NCBI GenBank assembly: GCA_965644295.1
Contig: CBFFRP010000136.1
Span: 62,001-126,000, forward strand
From: Paraphysomonas bandaiensis
Taxonomy: Eukaryota > Chrysophyceae
Length of the DNA: 64,000 nucleotides
Direction: 5' to 3'
Shown here: positions 58,455-64,000 of the stretch, one piece after another
Layout of the letters: every line of letters starts with the position of its first letter
Position numbering within the stretch: the stretch's first letter is position 1
Program-made: the position numbers and the translations under genes
The notes under the pieces: generated by a model
The model's input: the letters and a program-made list of their open reading frames with translations, nothing else
The model's database searches: none
What the model was told of the DNA's origin: nothing

Positions 58455-60821
58455 CTACACGACAAATGACCCAACATCAAAGGTCCAAACTTCAACATTA
58501 AGACACTTAAAAAATTCATTCGATGATAGAGTTTGATTGTCATATGTCTCGCTACTATTTGATACCCCCGTACTGAGTTCGTCGTCTAATTGGAAAGCGA
58601 ATCCCCCGCCACCTCCCCCCATCGCGAGGTGATGGATATTACTCATAACAAAGAAGTCATTCCGTCCAGTCCATTTGTATGTTTCTTTGTTCGGAGTTAA
58701 GGAAAACACAAAACTTTCACCGTTCCCATAATAAGAGCTGCAGTTTCTGAGAGGGTGAGCTACGTATCCGCCGAAAACGTATCCCCAACTGTCCTCGATT
58801 ATGATAACGCATGATGTATACTGCTGTCTGTGGTGGCTATCCCCAACACAACAGTGGGCTAGAAGTGAATCCAAACTAGCACCATCTCGCAAGAGAGAGT
58901 ATCGCATACTCATACGAGACATAGACTGCGACGATGGTAGCCACGAGGCAATTACCTGCAATTGACCAACATCCACGATGGAGCTCACATCGTCTGTAAG
59001 AACTCTCACATCGGAGCTTCCGCGAGCTGAATTTCTCGTATTTCCTGAAAGGAGGGACGAATTTTCGAGTGTATCCACTTCGTCAAAGCTCTCCGAGTTG
59101 TCAAACTCAAGCATACTATCCTGTGTGGGTGTTGGAACCCGTCGCACGACAGTCGACTCGCTGGGCTTGGAAACAACACTATTTACAACAGAATTTCTAA
59201 CCTCTGTCATCTCTGACTCCATAGTCGTGCGGTCACCTTTACTCGGAGTCACAAAACGTCCCTTAAAGTATTTCTCGAATATAAACGACCAAGCGGCCAC
59301 GACACACATACAAACTGAGAGAGCCACCCAAGTACCATGCGAAGCCACCAGTGACACCACAATCGTGTTCTTTCCTCCAGATGACGGGAGAAGAAAGAGT
59401 ATCAACTTGCAGGCAAATGCAGCAGGAACAGGTGTGCTTACGGAGGGGTCAAGAGCACGGGCGAAAAGAATGCCAACGAAAGAGTGTCCCAGTGATTCCC
59501 CCATAAGAACAACACCACGCTCGAACCAAAAGTTAGGGAACATATTCTTCGCGTATAAAGCGAAGATGGCTACATTCCACATCGCACAGGCAAACACAAA
59601 TATACTAACAAGACCGTAATTGACCTGCTCCACATTCTGTGGACGGGGAAGGGCAGACGAGAACGCAGCAATGATAAGCATATCCAGCATTAGCCCACAT
59701 AGACGCATGAACCATTCAGCTCGGAATTTGAAGTTTGTATTGCGATGAATGAAATGCACAATTACAACAGAACAGAAGATAGACATTTCAAACATTCTAA
59801 TACCGCTAAGTATCCTATGCGCTTGAAACCAGGGTGTCGTAGACTCAAAGATTCTAGCGAATAATCCGAAATTAAATGACAGGAAGACAGATAAAAAGAT
59901 AACGCTCATGTGGGTACCCAACGAACATTCTTCAGACGGTGGCCGCTGGGTGGTCGGGTGGCCTGCACTAGAAGAGCGAACAGAGCGAGATGGCTTGCTG
60001 GATAGTGGATTGGGTATGCTCATCGCCGCTGAGTCTACTTGGTCCAAGGGGAACGACACCTGAGAACCAACGGCATACAATTTGTCATTGCCTCTAAACC
60101 CTTCGAACTCAGATGACCAGGTATCAGTTGTAACATACATATCATTCTTAGATGAGGAAGACCATGGTCCACGAGCATAGTAACGCCGCACACTAATTGC
60201 TATCACGCCCAGGGCACAAGCGGCGAAAAGTCCTAAAGACTCAGCTTCCTGGACGACAGTTTGGCTCCAGTAGTTCTTGTACACCGCCGTGGGAACGACA
60301 TCAATACCAGCTTCTATACCAAGTGGCACCATTGCCGATACGAGACTTGGAACAAAAACATCAACTGTCGATAGAATACAGCATATAAATAAACAAACGC
60401 AACTCTGACCCCATATTAAAATCTGACTGTAAATGACCATTGGCATGCCTTCATGAAGAACAGAAGCAAAAATTGCTCTCAGACTTGAATGCTGCGACGA
60501 TGTCCGTGAACAAAACAGTCCTAACGTAAATGCAGCAAACACAAAGTTGACTAAAGTGATCTTTAAAGCGACGAGCCCATTAGTTAAATCAGTGGTTATG
60601 GCTGAGTCCACAAACTCCATAACAAATATCCATAACAGTCCGAGTAATCCACTGACTACTGCTGGAGGTATCACCGCAACACGACACACAAAGTTACGGT
60701 ATAGAAGTAAGTGATGCACGACTTTTCCTATGATCAGAAGAGAGCTGAGGAATCCCAAGAGACCCAACACCGCATACTTCTTAGCCCAGTCTTCTAGTCG
60801 TTCGTGTTCCTCTGGTGACAT
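58455..60821 (-). CDS. GltS-like sodium/glutamate symporter fused to a C-terminal TLDc domain
   Basis: Single uninterrupted frame, 788 residues. The N-terminal 250 and middle (about 310-530) carry roughly 10 hydrophobic helices. GltS-like features are IPPAVVSGLLGL after the second helix, the HEGMPMVIYSQILIWGQ segment, and the PLGIEAGIDVVPTAV reentrant-type stretch followed by AESLGLFAACALGVI. A polar insert (about 230-310) splits the two halves and a Ser/Thr-rich linker (about 540-620) follows. The last 165 residues form a TLDc domain: SLLRDGASLDSLLAHC, a VIIIEDSWGYVFGGYVAHPLR core, GNGESFVFSL, YKWTGRNDFFVM, a glycine run (GGGGGGFAFQLDDEL) and a final VEVWTF. TLDc domains (OXR1/NCOA7) bind and disassemble the V-ATPase, suggesting a proton-pump link. 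Start is the first ATG. Head to head with CFAP44 across the microsatellite. Confidence 0.85.
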   Translation of the reverse strand: MSPEEHERLEDWAKKYAVLGLLGFLSSLLIIGKVVHHLLLYRNFVCRVAVIPPAVVSGLLGLLWIFVMEFVDSAITTDLTNGLVALKITLVNFVFAAFTLGLFCSRTSSQHSSLRAIFASVLHEGMPMVIYSQILIWGQSCVCLFICCILSTVDVFVPSLVSAMVPLGIEAGIDVVPTAVYKNYWSQTVVQEAESLGLFAACALGVIAISVRRYYARGPWSSSSKNDMYVTTDTWSSEFEGFRGNDKLYAVGSQVSFPLDQVDSAAMSIPNPLSSKPSRSVRSSSAGHPTTQRPPSEECSLGTHMSVIFLSVFLSFNFGLFARIFESTTPWFQAHRILSGIRMFEMSIFCSVVIVHFIHRNTNFKFRAEWFMRLCGLMLDMLIIAAFSSALPRPQNVEQVNYGLVSIFVFACAMWNVAIFALYAKNMFPNFWFERGVVLMGESLGHSFVGILFARALDPSVSTPVPAAFACKLILFLLPSSGGKNTIVVSLVASHGTWVALSVCMCVVAAWSFIFEKYFKGRFVTPSKGDRTTMESEMTEVRNSVVNSVVSKPSESTVVRRVPTPTQDSMLEFDNSESFDEVDTLENSSLLSGNTRNSARGSSDVRVLTDDVSSIVDVGQLQVIASWLPSSQSMSRMSMRYSLLRDGASLDSLLAHCCVGDSHHRQQYTSCVIIIEDSWGYVFGGYVAHPLRNCSSYYGNGESFVFSLTPNKETYKWTGRNDFFVMSNIHHLAMGGGGGGFAFQLDDELSTGVSNSSETYDNQTLSSNEFFKCLNVEVWTFDVGSFVV

Positions 60822-61000
60822 ATGTGACTATTGAGGTAGACTAGATGATGAAGAAGGGGTGTGTGGGGCCACTGCTGTTGTATTTCATGTCCACTGAATG
60901 TGTATCCTATTAACAACATCTTAACACACCTCCAGACCTCCAGAACATATCAACACACTGTAGTATATAGGTACACCAGTACATATATATAACATCTAGA
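60822..61000. other. Short upstream flank of the GltS-TLDc gene
   Basis: About 180 bp between the GltS-TLDc start codon and the microsatellite; likely contains that gene's core promoter. No coding feature. Confidence 0.35.
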
Positions 61001-61162
61001 CATACATGCGTACATACATACATACATACATACATACATACATACATACATACATACATACATACATACATACATACATACCTACATACATACATACCTA
61101 CATACATACATACATACATACATACATACATACATACATACATACATACATACATACATACA

Positions 61163-61194
<32 letters not shown>

Positions 61195-61353
61195 ACATAC
61201 ATGCGTACATACATACATACATACATACATACATACATACATACATACATACATACATACATACATACATACATACATACATACATACATACATGCGTAC
61301 ATACATACATACATACATACATACATACATACATACATACATACATACATACA

Positions 61354-61387
<34 letters not shown>

Positions 61388-61685
61388 CATACATACATAC
61401 ATACATACATACATACATACATACATACATACATACATACATACATACATACATACATACATACATACATACATACATACATACATACATACATACATAC
61501 ATACATACATACATACATACATACATACATACATACATACATACATACATACATACATACATACATACATACATACATACATACATACATACATACATAC
61601 ATACATACATACATACATACATACATACATACATACATACATACATACATACATACATACATACATACATACATACATACATACA

Positions 61686-61719
<34 letters not shown>

Positions 61720-61833
61720 CATACATACATACATACACACATACATACATACATACATACATACATACATACATACATACATACATACATACATACATAC
61801 ATACATACATACATACATACATACATACATACA

Positions 61834-61864
<31 letters not shown>
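61001..61864. repeat. Long (TACA)n/(ATAC)n tetranucleotide microsatellite
   Basis: About 860 bp of almost pure CATA repeats (more than 200 units). Sparse interruptions include CATGCGTACATA at about 61008, 61201 and 61294, CCTACATA at 61081 and 61097, TATATA at 61380 and 61713, and ACACACATA near 61736. The recurrent ATGCGT interruption suggests block duplication inside the array. Because the repeat lacks stops, long spurious frames (HTYI or MYVC repeats) appear on both strands; none is a gene. Confidence 0.97.
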
Positions 61865-61865
<1 letters not shown>

Positions 61866-62078
61866 CGGAGAGTACAGTAAATACAATCTGTAGACCGACT
61901 TTTGAAAGAGTGTATAACTGCCGCTGTTCTACTCTCTCTGTGTGTATGTATGTATATGTGTATGTATCGTTAGCAGTGTGCATGTATGTATGTATGGATT
62001 GTGCTCGTGTCTCATTAAACAGAGCAGAGGGTAGTATAACATAACATGCCTTGAGGTTCATTACATCTTGTATTGACC
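61865..62078. promoter_or_regulatory. Upstream region of CFAP44
   Basis: 214 bp between the microsatellite and the CFAP44 start codon, with further GTATGTAT tracts at 61942 and 61981. It must contain the CFAP44 core promoter unless the microsatellite is included. No motif named. Confidence 0.35.
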
Positions 62079-64000
62079 ATGGCAGATATTGATATTACTT
62101 CTCTGAGGAAACCCATCGATGTATGCGATGTGGGAAACTCTCGCATAGCTCTTCATTATGTGTTTGGAACAGACATATCTCGAAGAAATAATATCATCCT
62201 CGTTGAAGATCATCGCATTGCATACGTCTCTGGTAATGCGGTTATATTTGAAGATATTGTCACTCATGAGAAGGAGTACTTGATGTCTATTGATGAAGGG
62301 GGGGTGGGCTGTGTAGCTATTCACCCTTCAAGGTACACTCTCTCATATATATCACCCCATCCGTCTCATATATAGCAGAAAATACATTGCTGTTGGATGT
62401 AAAGGGTTTCAGCCTAATATATACATATATGACTACCCCTCTCTTAATGTAAGTGTGTGCAGATGATGAGGATTTATTTCATGGCTTGTGTTCGTATAGA
62501 TTGTGAAAGTCCTCCGTGGAGGTGCGGAGAGGGGCTACTCCTGCCTCACATTCAACAAAGAAGGAGAGATGCTTGCATCTGTTGCCAGTTCACCTGATTT
62601 CATGCTCACGCTCTGGTCCTGGGAAGAGGAGAAAATAACGTTGCATGCCAAAGCTTTCGGTCAGGAGGTCTATACTGTGCGTTTTTCTGATTACGACAAC
62701 AGACGATTAACGACCAGTGGAACCGGGCATATCAGATTCTGGAAAATGGCGTCTACATTTACTGGGAAAAAGTTACAAGGGTCAATTGGTAAATTTGGTA
62801 AAGTCGAATTGAGTGATGTCTCTGCATTTGTAGAGCTTCCGGATGGAAAAGTTTGTAGTGGGACAGAGTCCGGTGCCCTGCTACTGTGGGAGGGTAACTT
62901 TATCAAATGCCGATTTACCCAGCCCGGTGGTGCGTTGTGTCATGAGGGTGAGGTAACATCTGTAGAGTTAGATCGTGAGAACGGGTGCCTGATCACTGCT
63001 GGTGAGGATGGGTTCATTAGGTGGTGGGACTTTCATAAGATAGACTCGGCCGAAGTTGACTCCGACCACTCGATGGACTTCGCAATGCAACCCTTGAGTG
63101 AGTATAAGGTCCCTGAAAGTGGAGGTATCAGGTGTCTGGTCCACTCTGGTGATGTTAGTGGGGAGAAAATGCACTTTGTTCTCGACAACTCAGGGCGGAT
63201 GTCTGTTGTTAAGGTACCTGCAGAGGAACCATTTGGTGTTCCCACAGGTTCTCCTGTGCAACTTCTGTCCTCCGGGCATGGTAGCGCTATCACAGGCATG
63301 GACGTTTCACCCACCGGACACATTGCAGCAACTTGCGGAATTGATGGAAAGATAATTTTTTGGGATATTAAAGGGCGACAGCAATTGGGCGAACGCTCTT
63401 TTGAAGTACCTGTAGTTTCACTTTGTTGGGTGCCAACTAATGTGGAGCCCAGTGGACAGTCTGTTGCTATTGGGTTTGCAGATGGCGTTTTCAAAGTTTT
63501 GCGCATCAGTAGAGATCCATCGATGAAAGAATCCTTCAGAATGACCCAAATAATGGCAATGAAGCCACACAACAACGCCCTGACTCACATTAGTTTTTCG
63601 AACTCTTTACCACTTCTAGCAACAGGCGGTAAAGATGGCATCATATTTTTCTTCAGTTGTAAGCAGCGGTTTGTCGATGGACAGCTCTCCAACTGGACCC
63701 CACTGCGTTTTGTAACTCTTGCGAAAGTAGAGGAAGGTAGAGCTCCTACAACATGTACTTCAATGTCTTGGTCTGGATCATGTGTACTGATCGGGTGTAG
63801 CGATGGAGTGGCGAGAGAGGTCGACTCTGAGCTTGTAGTCGCCAGTGCGAATGAAGATGCAGAGACTTTTGAAGCCAAGTTTAAGTTGCGAGAAATTACT
63901 GTTAAGGCACGCACAATGGTGGCGTCAAATAGTGCCGCAGCAATTGACACGGAAGCCAATGAAAATGAAGAAAAAGCCGTTGCCGCTTCGGACGGAAAAT
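62079..64000 (+). CDS. CFAP44: CFAP44 (WDR52) axonemal WD40 protein, 3' end outside window
   Basis: Exons 62079-62332, 62379-62448 and 62500 to the window end (introns 46 and 51 nt), at least 608 residues. Successive WD40 blades match CFAP44 closely: YLMSIDEGGVGCVAIHPSRKY, PNIYIYDYPSL, VLRGGAERGYSCL, LASVASSPDFMLTLWSWEEE, AFGQEVYTVRFS, TTSGTGHIRFWKMASTFTG, LQGSIGKFGK and ELPDGKVCSGTESGALLLWEG. CFAP44 belongs to the tether/tether-head complex of inner-arm dynein f (I1) with CFAP43 and is needed for flagellar beating. It therefore shows that this organism builds a motile flagellum. The ATG at 62079 lies just upstream of a conserved region and no earlier in-frame ATG follows a stop. The frame is still open at the last base; the long coiled-coil C-terminal half of the family lies beyond the window. 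Confidence 0.95.

Noticed and set aside
60910-62061. Frames of 195-383 codons (HTYI and MYVC repeats) on both strands
   Set aside because: Direct translation of the ATAC microsatellite; no composition or motif of a real protein.

Overview
The window is nuclear DNA of a flagellated microbial eukaryote. Genes are close together on both strands and carry many GT-AG introns that are mostly 40-60 nt, with some near 30 nt. A CFAP44 axoneme gene implies a motile flagellum. Pro/Ser-rich surface repeats, compact introns and unusual domain fusions suggest a stramenopile or another SAR lineage, but that is inference and I cannot name the species. I found no prokaryotic operons, CRISPR arrays, rRNA or tRNA.

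Layout. 1-12001 (+): an 8-residue Pro/Ser/Gly/Glu repeat stalk entering from the left edge (about 7.7 kb of 24-bp repeats), then a juxtamembrane domain, one membrane helix, and two NDP-kinase-like domains with a basic tail. The two halves are probably one gene. 12.4-15.4 kb: a decayed mobile element with inverted ends. 15837-21538 (-): a FANCD2-like gene. 21987-22900 (+): a fatty-acid elongase. 24123-31635 (-): a 2431-residue EF-hand/IQ protein with a repeated GYW module. 32397-34052 (+): a PPR-like protein. 34807-46460: a near-identical 5.8-kb direct tandem duplication; each copy has an intron-dense small-GTPase-like gene (+) and a SAM methyltransferase (-). 46652-48191 (-): a BTB protein. 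48818-53732 (+): a FANCM helicase fused to PHD and extended-PHD fingers. 53.9-54.5 kb: foldback/MITE sequence. 55231-56881 (-): USP14/UBP6 deubiquitinase. 57292-58137 (+): a papain-fold C92-like hydrolase. 58455-60821 (-): a GltS-like transporter fused to a TLDc domain. 61.0-61.9 kb: a long ATAC microsatellite. 62079 to the right edge (+): CFAP44.

How the genes relate. Five gene pairs are head to head (FANCD2-like/ELO, IQ protein/PPR, BTB/FANCM, USP14/C92, GltS-TLDc/CFAP44). FANCM and FANCD2 act in the same interstrand-crosslink repair pathway and lie about 27 kb apart; the other genes are unrelated housekeeping functions.

The most unusual items are three fusions (repeat stalk + TM + double NDPK-like; FANCM + PHD/ePHD; GltS + TLDc), the GYW/IQ module, the fresh tandem duplication, and the degenerate GTPase whose gene structure is visible only after removing 16 small introns. 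Exon models were built by hand from GT-AG sites, phase and homology. All functions come from recalled family motifs, not from a database search.
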